Made by a program: the position numbers and the translations under genes. DNA of 44,798 bases from Planctomycetales bacterium (lineage in GTDB: Bacteria > Planctomycetota > Planctomycetia > Isosphaerales > Isosphaeraceae), in the NCBI GenBank assembly GCA_027449865.1, contig DAIDKV010000225.1, positions 1 through 44,798 of the forward strand. Direction: 5' to 3'. Positions 27,775 to 35,455 of this stretch are shown here, one piece after another. Position 1 is the stretch's first letter; each line of letters opens with the position of its first letter. Under the pieces are notes generated by a model. That model was not told the DNA's origin, searched no databases, and saw only the letters and a list, made by a program, of their open reading frames with translations.

Positions 27775-27966
27775 AATTTTTGTTCAGGAAACGCGACGTC
27801 GCCGCAAGGGCTACAGGCCCGGAAGGCTGCTGGTGCCCATAGATGCCGCAAGACTGCACATAATCTGTTGGAGATCGAGCCTCGATGCCCGATTTCCTGT
27901 CCTTTTCCTGAATGCCCCTTGCTTCCACTCCCCCGGTCGGCGAGATCCTTGGAACTCTTACCGGAG

Positions 27967-28464
27967 TTATCCACAGGCCGTGGACGTTAAGTAAGTTATA
28001 ATAATACTTGAAGTTAAGTAGTTAGCTCTCCTGTATCCCATTGATTCGGCGCGTAAAATTGGCGATCCATGCGCCTAATAGGCCGAACGTTTGCGCCTAA
28101 TAGGCCGGTCGATTTGCGCCCAATAGGCCGCGCTCCGTGCGCCCGATAGGCCGTGTCAATTCACAGTGCCCCGATGTGTTTCTTGCCGACGAAAGTCTCT
28201 GGGAAACCGGAAAACGTTTGCGCCTAATCGGCCGTGGCCGTGAGATTCTGGCCCCCAGGGGGGTATGATCGTCGTCCGGCAGCTTCCCACCCGGATAACG
28301 GCGGCGAAACGATGAGTTTTGCGCCCAATAGGCCGTCCCGAAACGGTGCGGGGACCCAATATTGCGGCTAATAGGCCGTGTCCGACTACCCCCGCTCCAG
28401 GAACTTGCGGCTAATAGGCCGTGCCCACCCCGCAGTGTTGGGACGAGTTACGCCCAATAGGCCG
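27967..28464. other. Plasmid replication origin (oriV)
   Basis: The segment has the standard parts of an iteron origin. A perfect DnaA box, TTATCCACA, lies at 27967-27975. An AT-rich stretch at about 27985-28026, with two GTTAAGTA repeats, is the likely unwinding element. Nine iterons follow at 28071-28464. The rep gene ends 6 bp beyond the last iteron, so the origin is downstream of rep. No coding sequence is seen from 27714 to 28469. Confidence 0.85.
28071..28464 (+). repeat. Nine replication iterons
   Basis: The consensus is GCGCCYAATAGGCCG (15 bp). Copies lie at 28071, 28093, 28116, 28139, 28220, 28321, 28364, 28407 and 28450 (start positions). The first four are spaced 22-23 bp apart, two helical turns. 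Then there are gaps of 81 and 101 bp, and the last four are spaced 43 bp apart, about four turns. The core TAATAGGCC or CAATAGGCC is nearly invariant; variants are CGATAGGCC at 28139 and TAATCGGCC at 28220. They are the expected binding sites of RepA. Confidence 0.9.
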
Positions 28465-28469
28465 TCCTG

Positions 28470-29399
28470 TTATCCAGCGACCTCGTCGAATTTCAATGAT
28501 TTAGACGCGATGCCGCGGGCCACCCGGCGCCGCGTGTGCCTGCCGGACTCGTAGCGGGGATCATCGATCGCGAGCTGGTCGCGCTTGAGGAAGCAGACGA
28601 TCTCGTCCCCCTCCTCGTTCTTGTGCAGCGTCGTGGTGTATTCCGGCAGCGAGTCCGCCTCGATCACCTTGCGGACATCGATGGCGAAGTCAGAAAACCT
28701 GGAGGTCGACCCGGACTTTTCATAGAGCTGGCGCATGGTGAACTGCCAGCCGCCTTCCTGCTGGCCTGCGTGCTTCCTCGCCACGCGATAGAGCCAACGC
28801 TCGATCCCCCCGGTGAGCAGAAAATAATCCTCGTGGATGGTGAGGACCCCACCCTTCATGAGGATTCCCTCGTAGAGCCAGTCGGGCAGCGTCATCGTCA
28901 TCCCGATCGTCTCGCCGGTCTTCTCGTCCGTCACCTCCGTCCAGCTCTCGAGCCAGTGGAACGACGCGGCCTTCTTCTTGCCTTCGGCGCGGATATTGGT
29001 GCGGACGGCGGTATGCGTCAGCCTTTCGAGGGCGGCGCGGAGGCGGAGGTAGTGCTCACCGCCGGTGGCGCGCCGGATGGATTTCAGCAGGTTGTGCGGA
29101 TGGAAGCGGACGACGCGGCTGGGCGTCTGGCCGCGGTCGAGGGCCTCGGTGATCTGCGTCGAGGCCCAGATGAGGATGTCGGCGTCCCAGATCGTCGCGA
29201 GCCCGAATTTCGGATTGGCCGAGACCTCCACCCAGACGTCACCGACATGGTATTCGATGGGCGTGTAGCGCGGCTTCTTGGCCAGGCTGAAGAAGGGGCG
29301 CTCCATCGTATCCCGCTGGTCGCGGATCGGGATGTCCGCGAAATTGGCGGCGAAGAGGTCGGGCTGGTGATCGCCCTTGGGCGGCAAGCGTTTTGTCAT
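28470..29399 (-). CDS. repA: Plasmid replication initiator RepA (RPA family)
   Basis: This 309-residue protein matches the replication initiator protein A family (RPA): DTMERPFFSLAKKPRYTPIEYHVGD, then TIWDADILIWA, then a winged-helix-rich core (RRATGGEHYLRLRAALERL). These proteins bind iterons and open the origin together with DnaA. The ATG at 29399 follows AGGACC. The iteron array begins 6 bp after the stop codon. The family is best known from alphaproteobacterial and other plasmids, so the replicon may have a broad host history. Confidence 0.92.
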   Translation of the reverse strand: MTKRLPPKGDHQPDLFAANFADIPIRDQRDTMERPFFSLAKKPRYTPIEYHVGDVWVEVSANPKFGLATIWDADILIWASTQITEALDRGQTPSRVVRFHPHNLLKSIRRATGGEHYLRLRAALERLTHTAVRTNIRAEGKKKAASFHWLESWTEVTDEKTGETIGMTMTLPDWLYEGILMKGGVLTIHEDYFLLTGGIERWLYRVARKHAGQQEGGWQFTMRQLYEKSGSTSRFSDFAIDVRKVIEADSLPEYTTTLHKNEEGDEIVCFLKRDQLAIDDPRYESGRHTRRRVARGIASKSLKFDEVAG

Positions 29400-29590
29400 G
29401 GTCCTGTGCTATCAGTGCATCCGGCGACTCGGCTGCGACTCGCATAAAAGGACCCGGCGTCAGCAGCCGATCGCCTCGCGAACCATAGATCAGTCTCGGG
29501 ATCGTATCAATCGAAATACGCGGAGCGACGCATCCGCCACCCACCTCGCCCCGCTCGGCGGAGGCCCCTCGCCTCCCCCTCGCCTCGCGC

Positions 29591-29911
29591 CTATTTCAGG
29601 TAGCCGTTGGAGCGGAGCCAGGGTTCGACGGCCTGTTCGAGGATGTCCTGCAGCGTGTTCGGCTCGACGCCCGCGAGCTGACGTTCGAGCGAGGCACGCT
29701 TGAGCGCGGCCGAGAAATCGGCCCGCATCCGGGTGCTTAAGGGGACGCGGGACAGTGCGGCGGCCGTAGTCGGCGTAGGTGTAGGCGCTGGCGCCTCGCC
29801 CTGCGAGGCCTCCGGAGTGGCGTCCTTCCTGAACACGAATGCCTTCTCCTTCTCGGGATCGACCGCGGGTGTATTCTTGAGACCTTCAACTAATGCGCGT
29901 CGTTCGGCCAT
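29591..29911 (-). CDS. Small ParA partner protein (ParB/ParG-like role)
   Basis: The product has 106 residues. The N-terminal half is Pro/Thr/Ala-rich and probably disordered (APAPTPTPTTAAA). The C-terminal half is helical (STRMRADFSAALKRASLERQL...) and could be a ribbon-helix-helix or small helical DNA-binding domain. A perfect AAGGAGG lies 5 nt before the ATG at 29911, and the gene starts 11 bp after parA ends. This place and size are typical of the centromere-binding partner in type Ib partition systems. No ParB HTH motif is seen, so the assignment rests mainly on context. Confidence 0.7.
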   Translation of the reverse strand: MAERRALVEGLKNTPAVDPEKEKAFVFRKDATPEASQGEAPAPTPTPTTAAALSRVPLSTRMRADFSAALKRASLERQLAGVEPNTLQDILEQAVEPWLRSNGYLK

Positions 29912-29922
29912 GAGTCCCTCCT

Positions 29923-30609
29923 TTACGCGACTGCTGCTTTTTTCGATTTGACCGAGGACGGCTTCCGGCCCCTGATCTTGACGGCACCCGGCAGGATCTC
30001 GCGGAACAACAGGTCCGCCTCCTCGGCGGCCTCCTGGGCCCGCGAACCCAGATTCCAGACGACGGAGCCTTGGCCCGGAGCGTCGGCATAGACCTGACGT
30101 AGGACGAGGGCCCTCGTGGCCAGGGGAAGGTCGAGCGCCGCGGCGGCGTCCATCATGTCCTTGGTCAGCCGGTAGTTCTTGCCGATCATGCTCAGCACGA
30201 TCACGGCCTCGGGCTTGCCGGCCCTTATGTCTTGGGCCTGGCGGAGAACGTCGGTCGCCTTGGCAAGCGCCCGCACCTCGAGCATACTGGCCTTGCACGG
30301 CACGATCGCGAGGTCGGCGCGGAGCAGCAGCGCGCGGCTGGTCTCCGTCTGGCTGCCCGGCCCGTCGGCGACCACAAAGTCCGTCTCCTGGCACAGCTGA
30401 GGCAGGTCGTTCAGGATCATGTCGGGGTTGTCCAACCGGACGGCCCTCACCTCAGGCACCGCCTCCCGGATCCATTCCGATGAGGACTGCTGAGTGTCGC
30501 AGTCGGCCAGCGTGACGCGGTGCCCCTGCTTGTGGAGCCAGGCCGCCAGGTGGACGGCCAGGGTCGATTTGCCCACGCCGCCCTTAGAATTTGCTACAAC
30601 GATAATCAT
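29923..30609 (-). CDS. parA: ParA-family partition ATPase
   Basis: This 228-residue protein has the deviant Walker A box KGGVGKST at residues 9-16, the ADCDTQQSS switch region and the VVADGPGSQTE Walker B region. It is short and lacks the N-terminal HTH of type Ia ParA proteins, so it fits type Ib or MipZ-like partition ATPases. It would move plasmid copies by ATP-dependent nucleoid binding. A 7-bp inverted repeat lies about 50 bp upstream. A lysine-rich C-terminus (KIRGRKPSSVKSKK) may help nucleoid binding. Confidence 0.92.
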   Translation of the reverse strand: MIIVVANSKGGVGKSTLAVHLAAWLHKQGHRVTLADCDTQQSSSEWIREAVPEVRAVRLDNPDMILNDLPQLCQETDFVVADGPGSQTETSRALLLRADLAIVPCKASMLEVRALAKATDVLRQAQDIRAGKPEAVIVLSMIGKNYRLTKDMMDAAAALDLPLATRALVLRQVYADAPGQGSVVWNLGSRAQEAAEEADLLFREILPGAVKIRGRKPSSVKSKKAAVA

Positions 30610-30657
30610 GCTTTATCGCTTAAATGATTTCCGTCCGGCTGGCAAGCATTATGTGCA

Positions 30658-30675
30658 GCCGGACGACTGTCCGGC
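30658..30675. promoter_or_regulatory. Inverted repeat upstream of parA
   Basis: GCCGGAC at 30658-30664 and GTCCGGC at 30669-30675 form a perfect 7-bp stem with a 4-nt loop, about 50 bp before the parA start. It is a candidate operator for the partition operon. A short RNA hairpin is the alternative. Confidence 0.45.
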
Positions 30676-30771
30676 CGTCTTTCAGGCCAGCCAGCAGGAA
30701 AGCTAGCCATCTAGCTTGCAACCCCTCCTCTCACCCGCTTTCCCGCGGTGATTGGGGTCCGACAACAATCA

Positions 30772-31313
30772 TGAAAGAAAGCCTGAAAGAAAGCAGGCCT
30801 GCATGAGGGACGGTAAGCCATCCCGATGTCAATCCAGCTGTCATGCCTACCACGGCCTACCGACCGCGAATGTTCTTGCGAGCCCCTCGATCGGCAGCAA
30901 GACAGACGGCAAGAAAGCAGGATGGAAAGCAAGCAGGATGGAAAGCAAGAAGGCAAACCGACAGGATGTCTCGCAAGACGTCCATTAAGACAGCGGGATT
31001 TGAAGTAAGGCCGCATGAAAGTTATATGCCAGGAAAACTGCCCGGCGAAGCAAACCAGAAATCCAGAATGAAACACGGCTTTCATGAAAGACCGCAAGAA
31101 AGCCAGAAAGCAAACAAGCCGGAGGGGTTGCCTTCCAGACTGCTAACTGTCGGTGACATCTATAGCATCCAGCTCACGAAGCCATGCCGCAACTCGGGCA
31201 CATCGTGTGCAGGGTCAGTAAGGAGCGTTCCGCCCCCCCGTGTCAGACCGCCAAGGTAAGGGGCTTGACAGATTGCAAGAATGTCAGTGAGACAGATGGA
31301 AAGCAGGATGTCT
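30772..31313. repeat. Irregular direct repeats, candidate plasmid centromere
   Basis: No gene is convincing between 30610 and 31671. The stretch is full of purine-rich repeats. TGAAAGAAAGC occurs twice (30772-30782, 30784-30794). A 16-bp unit, CAGGATGGAAAGCAAG, is tandemly duplicated at 30918-30933 and 30934-30949. CAGGATGTCT occurs at 30962-30971 and 31304-31313, and shorter AAGAAAGC and CATGAAAG words recur between. A palindrome, GCAGGCCTGC, sits at 30793-30802. Repeats next to parA are commonly the centromere (parS/parC), which is the interpretation here. From 31314 to 31671 I see nothing definite. Confidence 0.5.
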
Positions 31314-31671
31314 ATCTGGCATGAAATCCCGCTTTCACGGTGAAAATCACCCCTAAGCACCGCTTAGGGAAGATGTCTGACGAAAACAGTTTAATCTGCT
31401 CACACAGCAAGTTAGATGGCTGAACGACGATTGACGCATCGTGATGAAGGAAGGGGAGGGGCCGAAACTCCACCCCCGGCAGCTGTCAGGAAGGCAACTG
31501 ACCCACGGCCGGTGAAGGGGTGAAAAGCGACCCCGCGAGGCGGTGGATCGGCCATAGGCCCACGGAAAGAAGTCGCGGAGGGCGAGGCCGGCCGGGGCGG
31601 TTTAGGGATCGCCGCCTCTGCGCATTGCGGTGAAGCGGCGAGGGTGGCCGGGCCCGCGGCCCTGACCCGGT

Positions 31672-32250
31672 TCAAACGACCGGAACCGGCTGGAAGTCCG
31701 CGTCGACGAGCTCCTTGGCCCAATCCTCGCCGAGGGTCGCCTCGGCGGCGTAGAGTTCGGCCCGGAAGGCTTCCAAGGCTTCCGGGTTGATCCGGCAGCC
31801 CGCCCGCTCGGCGATGATGGTCATGGCGTGGTAGATGCCCAATAGCCGATCTCCGCGGCCTTCGATATGGTAGCGGAAATCATCGGGGATGAATGCCCCG
31901 TCGAAGAGGCCCTCTTCCCGGGCCTTGTTCTCCAGATGGGTCATCCAGTCCCCGAGCCGGCTGGCTTCGCAGCGGATGTCGTGGAATCGCCGCCTTACCG
32001 CCCGCAATCGGACCCGCTGGAGGCCGGGCAGAGCGTGCCGTGCAAGCGAAAGGCCGAAGGCTTCGCCCGCGGAAAGCGGCCTTGGCAGCTTGCACGGACC
32101 GGCTGCGGGGCCAGCGTGCCGCGTCGAGGCCGAGGGTCGCGCCTCGCATTCAAGTCGGGGGAGGAGGCGGTGAGAGACGAGGAGAGTGGGCCCGGCAGGG
32201 GGTGCCGGGCCCTGGTAGGGGCAGGCCGCATCCTCGACGAAAACCTTTAA
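31672..32250 (-). CDS. Hypothetical protein downstream of ardC, start codon unresolved
   Basis: An open frame of up to ~192 codons follows ardC and overlaps its stop in the -1 frame. The C-terminal ~90 residues read like a real globular protein (GDWMTHLENKAREEGLFDGAF, then YHAMTIIAERAG). The N-terminal part (VFVEDAACPYQGP, LLVSHRLLPRLECEA) also looks protein-like, but it has no ATG, GTG or TTG near its beginning. The first usable starts are TTG at 32007 and ATG at 31944. A frameshifted or decayed gene, a non-standard start, or frameshifting from ardC are all possible. No family is recognised. Confidence 0.5.
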   Translation of the reverse strand, partial: LKVFVEDAACPYQGPAPPAGPTLLVSHRLLPRLECEARPSASTRHAGPAAGPCKLPRPLSAGEAFGLSLARHALPGLQRVRLRAVRRRFHDIRCEASRLGDWMTHLENKAREEGLFDGAFIPDDFRYHIEGRGDRLLGIYHAMTIIAERAGCRINPEALEAFRAELYAAEATLGEDWAKELVDADFQPVPVV

Positions 32251-33152
32251 GGGTTCGTTAACGACCCGTCGCCCGGCTGGAGGCCGTGCAGGAACTCCAC
32301 GGCCTTTTGGGCGTAAGCGGCGGCCTGGAAGATGGCCCGCTTGTCCTCCCTCAGGACTTGGAGCCAGTGGGCGAGATAGCTCGCGTGGTCGTCGCGTGGC
32401 TCCGGCGTGATGCCCAGGTCGCAGGCCAGGAAGGCGGCCCCGATCTCGGCCACCAGCTCTTCGCGGGCATAGCCCTCGTCGCCGAACCGCTTGCGGCCGA
32501 AGTCGCGGTCGAGCCGCGCCGGATGCTTGGTCCAGTGGGTCAGCTCGTGGGCGAGGGTCGCGCAATAGCCCTCGGCGTCGCGGAACGACTCGAAGGGCGG
32601 CATCTGGACGTGGTCGCTGCCTTGCGCGTAATAGGCCTGGTTGCCGCCGTGGCGGATGTCGGCCCCGGTATTGGCGAAGAACAGGTCGGCGGCCTCGATC
32701 CTCTGCACCGGGTCGAGTTGCGGGGCGGCGATGGCGTAAAAATGCGGCGGGAGGCCCTCGATCTGCTCGGCGTTGAAGACGGTGTACCCCTTCATGAAGT
32801 AGATGTCGCGTTCGGCGTCTTCGCCGTCCTCGCCGGTCTCGGTGCGGGTGATGCGGTCGGCGTAGACGACCAGCGAGCCCTTGGCCCCCTTCTTCACGCA
32901 GGCTTTCAGCGCCTTGGCCTGGTTGAAGGTCATCCAGTAGGGGGCGGCGAAGCGCTGCATCTCGGCGGCCATCCACAGCATCAGGACGTTCACGCCCTTG
33001 TAAGGCTCGCCGTTGTGCCGCAAGGGGCGGTTGATCTTGCCGGCCATGTGCTCGGCGTTCCAGGGCTTCAGCCAGGGGCGGACGCCCTTTTCCAGCTCGG
33101 CGATGATGGCGTCGGTGACGCGGGCGTAGACGTCGTGGCGTGCGTTCTGCAT
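32247..33152 (-). CDS. ardC: ArdC-type antirestriction zincin metalloprotease
   Basis: This 301-residue protein has the ArdC layout. The N-terminal ssDNA-binding-like domain contains RPWLKPWNAEHMAG and YKGVNVLMLWMA. A C-terminal zincin domain has HELTH at about residues 202-206 and a downstream Glu-containing helix (YAREELVAEIGAAFLACD). ArdC proteins protect incoming plasmid DNA from restriction during conjugative entry. The ATG at 33152 has AAGGAG 6 nt upstream. A perfect inverted repeat lies 26 bp further upstream and may be an operator. Confidence 0.92.
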   Translation of the reverse strand: MQNARHDVYARVTDAIIAELEKGVRPWLKPWNAEHMAGKINRPLRHNGEPYKGVNVLMLWMAAEMQRFAAPYWMTFNQAKALKACVKKGAKGSLVVYADRITRTETGEDGEDAERDIYFMKGYTVFNAEQIEGLPPHFYAIAAPQLDPVQRIEAADLFFANTGADIRHGGNQAYYAQGSDHVQMPPFESFRDAEGYCATLAHELTHWTKHPARLDRDFGRKRFGDEGYAREELVAEIGAAFLACDLGITPEPRDDHASYLAHWLQVLREDKRAIFQAAAYAQKAVEFLHGLQPGDGSLTNP

Positions 33153-33178
33153 GGGTCTCTCCTTCGTTGCAACGGTCT

Positions 33179-33203
33179 GGGTGAATGCGCGCGGCATTCA
33201 CCC
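33179..33203. promoter_or_regulatory. Perfect inverted repeat upstream of ardC
   Basis: GGGTGAATGC (33179-33188) and GCATTCACCC (33194-33203) form a 10-bp perfect stem around a 5-nt GCGCG loop, 26 bp before the ardC start. It is a good candidate operator. The absence of a T-run argues against a terminator. Confidence 0.55.
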
Positions 33204-33623
33204 GGGACGAAGGCGAGTCCCGAAACGGGGGGAGGGCGGTCAAGGACGGCCGCGCGGAGGGGCACCCGCTCTGCACAAGCAGGGCGCGGAAGAGCGGGGA
33301 GGGGGCCGCGGAGGCCGCCGCGAGGGTCACCCTTGACCCCCCGGGGGATCGCCCCCATTACCCCGCCAGCGGGCGGGAGGGCGGCGACAGCCGGTCCCGA
33401 AGGGACGGCAGCGCCAGCGGACCCCGGGAGCACGCGGCCAGCGTCAGCCGGGGCGGCCAGCCTGACCGGAGCATCCGCTTCCACTCACGAAGGGGAGAAC
33501 GAGGCACCTCGCTCAACCGGTGACATGGCAACGCGAATTACGAATCCCTTTATTCTACGACCACTTGTGGTAACACTGTCGGGAAGAGACTTTGTTGCGT
33601 CAAACCACCCGAAGCCGAACGAC
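33204..33623. other. Gene-free GC-rich region with long inverted repeats
   Basis: No gene with a credible start is seen. GGTCAAGG at 33238-33245 is complementary to CCTTGACC at 33331-33338, and GC-rich palindromic stretches lie between and beyond them. The function is unknown; it may be structured DNA in the plasmid backbone. Confidence 0.35.
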
Positions 33624-33817
33624 ATGGCATTGATAATCTGCAAGGACTGCAAGAAGGAATTTACAGTAGCACCGACGCCAAACGCTGCCCTCACTGCGGG
33701 GCAAATAAGCCGGCCGGCAAAGGTTGCCTCATCTCCGTCATAGGCATGATGGCAATAGGAATCTTGGGCTCTGCGGGAGACGGCAAGCCTGTGGGAATAA
33801 AATCGATGGGAGTATGA
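33624..33817 (+). pseudogene. Small zinc-ribbon membrane protein, frameshifted
   Basis: The ATG at 33624 opens MALIICKDCKKEF, the first half of a zinc ribbon. In the ATG frame the second CxxC is lost. In the +1 frame from about 33670 the sequence reads STDAKRCPHCGANKPAGKG, followed by a hydrophobic helix (LISVIGMMAIGILG) and a stop at 33815. The two halves clearly belong together, as in small zinc-ribbon/one-TM proteins, so one nucleotide is missing (or two are extra) near 33663-33672. It may be a recent mutation or a sequencing error. Confidence 0.7.
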
Positions 33818-33857
33818 TGCCCGGGCTGGTCGCGCTAGACTTCGGCCCCGGCTCTCA

Positions 33858-34274
33858 TTACTTCGACCCGGTTTGCTGGCCCAGGGCGATGTTGAACAAC
33901 CTATCCATGCCCTGCTCAATACCGAGAGTGAGTTGGTAGTCGGACGCATTCACGGCGATCTTCTGCATTTCTTCCTCGGCCGACACGTTATTGCCGTTCG
34001 GATTCAGCTCATCGGTGGTCGCCCGCGTGACCGTTCGATAGTCGGTCGCGGCGATGGGGGTGCCCGCGAGATGCGCGGAATGGGTGCGGGCGACAGGGAG
34101 TGCGCCGACCGAGGCGGCCAGCAGTTTGCGGAAGTCCGGCGCCTGCACATCCTTGGCCCGATAGCCCGGCGTGTCGACGTTCGCCAAGTTCGAAGCCAGC
34201 ACCTGATGCCGCTGCGACAAATACTTCAGCTTCTCATCTACGATACGGGAAATGTCAGGGTAAATTGAGGACAT
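33858..34274 (-). CDS. flgB: Orphan flagellar rod protein FlgB
   Basis: This 138-residue protein has the family signature ASNLANVDTPGYRAKDV near the N-terminus and the C-terminal helical segment typical of FlgB (NNVSAEEEMQKIAVNASDYQLTLG...). FlgB forms part of the proximal rod of the flagellar basal body. The length is normal. The ATG at 34272-34274 follows GAGAGG. No flgC, fliE or other flagellar gene is nearby, so it is out of its usual operon. It may be an extra copy carried on the plasmid. Confidence 0.9.
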   Translation of the reverse strand: MSSIYPDISRIVDEKLKYLSQRHQVLASNLANVDTPGYRAKDVQAPDFRKLLAASVGALPVARTHSAHLAGTPIAATDYRTVTRATTDELNPNGNNVSAEEEMQKIAVNASDYQLTLGIEQGMDRLFNIALGQQTGSK

Positions 34275-34378
34275 TGTGCTACCTCTCGGCCATTAGAGCT
34301 ATAATAATACATCGTTATTTGTGGTTTGCAACTCCGGATTCAGCGGGCAGGGACGCTTACGGAGCAGGGCCGCGGCCT

Positions 34379-34543
34379 CTATCGGAGCCGATTCTTGCGA
34401 GCCAGCTCCTCCTCGTAATAACGAAACGCGCGTTCTCGTGTGGCCTCAGCATCGGGGAGGCCTTTCCGCTCGACGCACAGCTCCACGAACGCGGCGAACG
34501 CGCACCCGTGGAACAGGTCGATCGTATCCAGGTCATCGCTCAT
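34379..34543 (-). CDS. Small hypothetical protein (54 residues), coupled to the upstream gene
   Basis: A short open frame begins MSDDLDTIDLFHGCAF and ends YEEELARKNRLR, predicted helical and charged. Its ATG (34541-34543) lies inside the end of the upstream gene (11-bp overlap), a pattern of translational coupling. The composition is protein-like and the codon use agrees with neighbouring genes. Function unknown. Confidence 0.55.
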   Translation of the reverse strand: MSDDLDTIDLFHGCAFAAFVELCVERKGLPDAEATRERAFRYYEEELARKNRLR

Positions 34544-34970
34544 GACTACCGTATCCGCTGTTCATCGAGCCTGTATAACGCCTTCCGGTGATGCGGGCAA
34601 AGACTTCCTCGGCCTGCTCGCGGGTGGCGAAGTCGCCGATGCAGTCGAGCCCCTGGCCGGGGATGTGGCCGAACAGGCTCCAGGACCGGGCCTCGTTATT
34701 GGGGACCTGCTCGCAATAAGGACCGCTACCTTCATCGAATCGCCGGACGCCGTGGACCTCATAGGCGTCGAAGCGGGTCGGCAGCGAGCCGTCTGCTTCC
34801 GGGCAGCCCGCGGAACGTGCTCCCGCCCCGAAGGCGGCCGCGAGGGCCGCCTCCACCTGCCAGATGGAAACCTCGTGGAAGTCGAGGTCATCCGAGCAAC
34901 GGGTTTCGAGCGTTGCGATAGCGAAATGTTTGCGGGAGAGGTCCGTGAGGATGCGATGCAGTGGTTTCAT
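34533..34970 (-). CDS. Conserved-looking plasmid hypothetical protein
   Basis: The product has 145 residues and looks globular, with no signal peptide or membrane segment. Features include LTDLSRKHFAIATLETR at the N-terminus and a C-terminal ATREQAEEVFARITGRRY helix. No motif identifies a function. It is part of a tight leftward set of small plasmid genes (34.4-36.8 kb) with strong Shine-Dalgarno sites, near an orphan methyltransferase and ArdC, a typical early-entry or backbone module. Confidence 0.65.
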   Translation of the reverse strand: MKPLHRILTDLSRKHFAIATLETRCSDDLDFHEVSIWQVEAALAAAFGAGARSAGCPEADGSLPTRFDAYEVHGVRRFDEGSGPYCEQVPNNEARSWSLFGHIPGQGLDCIGDFATREQAEEVFARITGRRYTGSMNSGYGSHER

Positions 34971-34983
34971 GGGCAGGGTCCTT

Positions 34984-35439
34984 TCAGTTGCTGGTTGATT
35001 CGCCGGTGATCAGGCGGCAGAGCCTCTCGGCCTTCTCTTCCGGCATGGCGCTTTCGATGCGGTCGATGGTCCGTAGCGGCCGCTTTCCGGTGTCTTCGTC
35101 CAGCACATCCCAGTCCTCGATCACGACGGTGGACGGGAGGGTCGTGGACACGTCCTCGATCACGCCACCCCGGACGGTGATGACCACGATGGAGGCGCGG
35201 CTGTCCGATCCGGGTCGCGGGTCCTGCTCGAAATCGATCGTGACCGAGCGCTCGTACTCCTCGTCTTGGGCTTCATCGACGAGGGCGGCGAGGGTAATCC
35301 CGTCGCATTCCTCGACGACAGAAGCAGCCTCGGCGGTTCGCTCGCGCGCGACCGCGGCGGCCGCCTCCGGCGAATCGGCCTCAATGCCGTCGAAGCGCAG
35401 CCGCATCTCGCGGTAGATGTGGACGTTGTATTGCGTCAT
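34984..35439 (-). CDS. Conserved-looking plasmid hypothetical protein
   Basis: The product has 151 residues and is acidic. The N-terminus (YNVHIYREMRLRFDGIEADSPEAAAAVA) resembles domains of about 60 residues that end in an A-rich helix, and a segment of alternating beta strands follows (SIVVITVRGGVIED). The sequence rich in Glu/Asp could mimic DNA, but this is speculation. The ATG at 35439 has AAAGGAG 7 nt upstream. It starts 16 bp after the methyltransferase gene ends. Function not recognised. Confidence 0.65.
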   Translation of the reverse strand: MTQYNVHIYREMRLRFDGIEADSPEAAAAVARERTAEAASVVEECDGITLAALVDEAQDEEYERSVTIDFEQDPRPGSDSRASIVVITVRGGVIEDVSTTLPSTVVIEDWDVLDEDTGKRPLRTIDRIESAMPEEKAERLCRLITGESTSN

Positions 35440-35455
35440 GGGAGTTCTCCTTTCG

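Noticed and set aside
29591-29911. Toxin-antitoxin antitoxin gene
   Set aside because: No toxin-like partner follows; its position 11 bp after parA fits a partition partner better.
30752-31259. Plus-strand frames of 60-138 codons across the repeat region upstream of parA
   Set aside because: They are Lys/Arg/Ser-rich products of purine-rich repeats without ribosome-binding sites or protein-like structure.
30772-31313. Possible CRISPR array
   Set aside because: Repeats are 10-16 bp, irregularly spaced and without constant spacers, and no cas1 or cas2 is present. The Cas4-like pair is also not next to any array.
31995-32231. A 78-codon minus-strand frame with ATG just after ardC
   Set aside because: It is rich in Pro, Arg and Ser with no protein-like pattern and lies in a different frame from the better-looking C-terminal protein ending at 31672.
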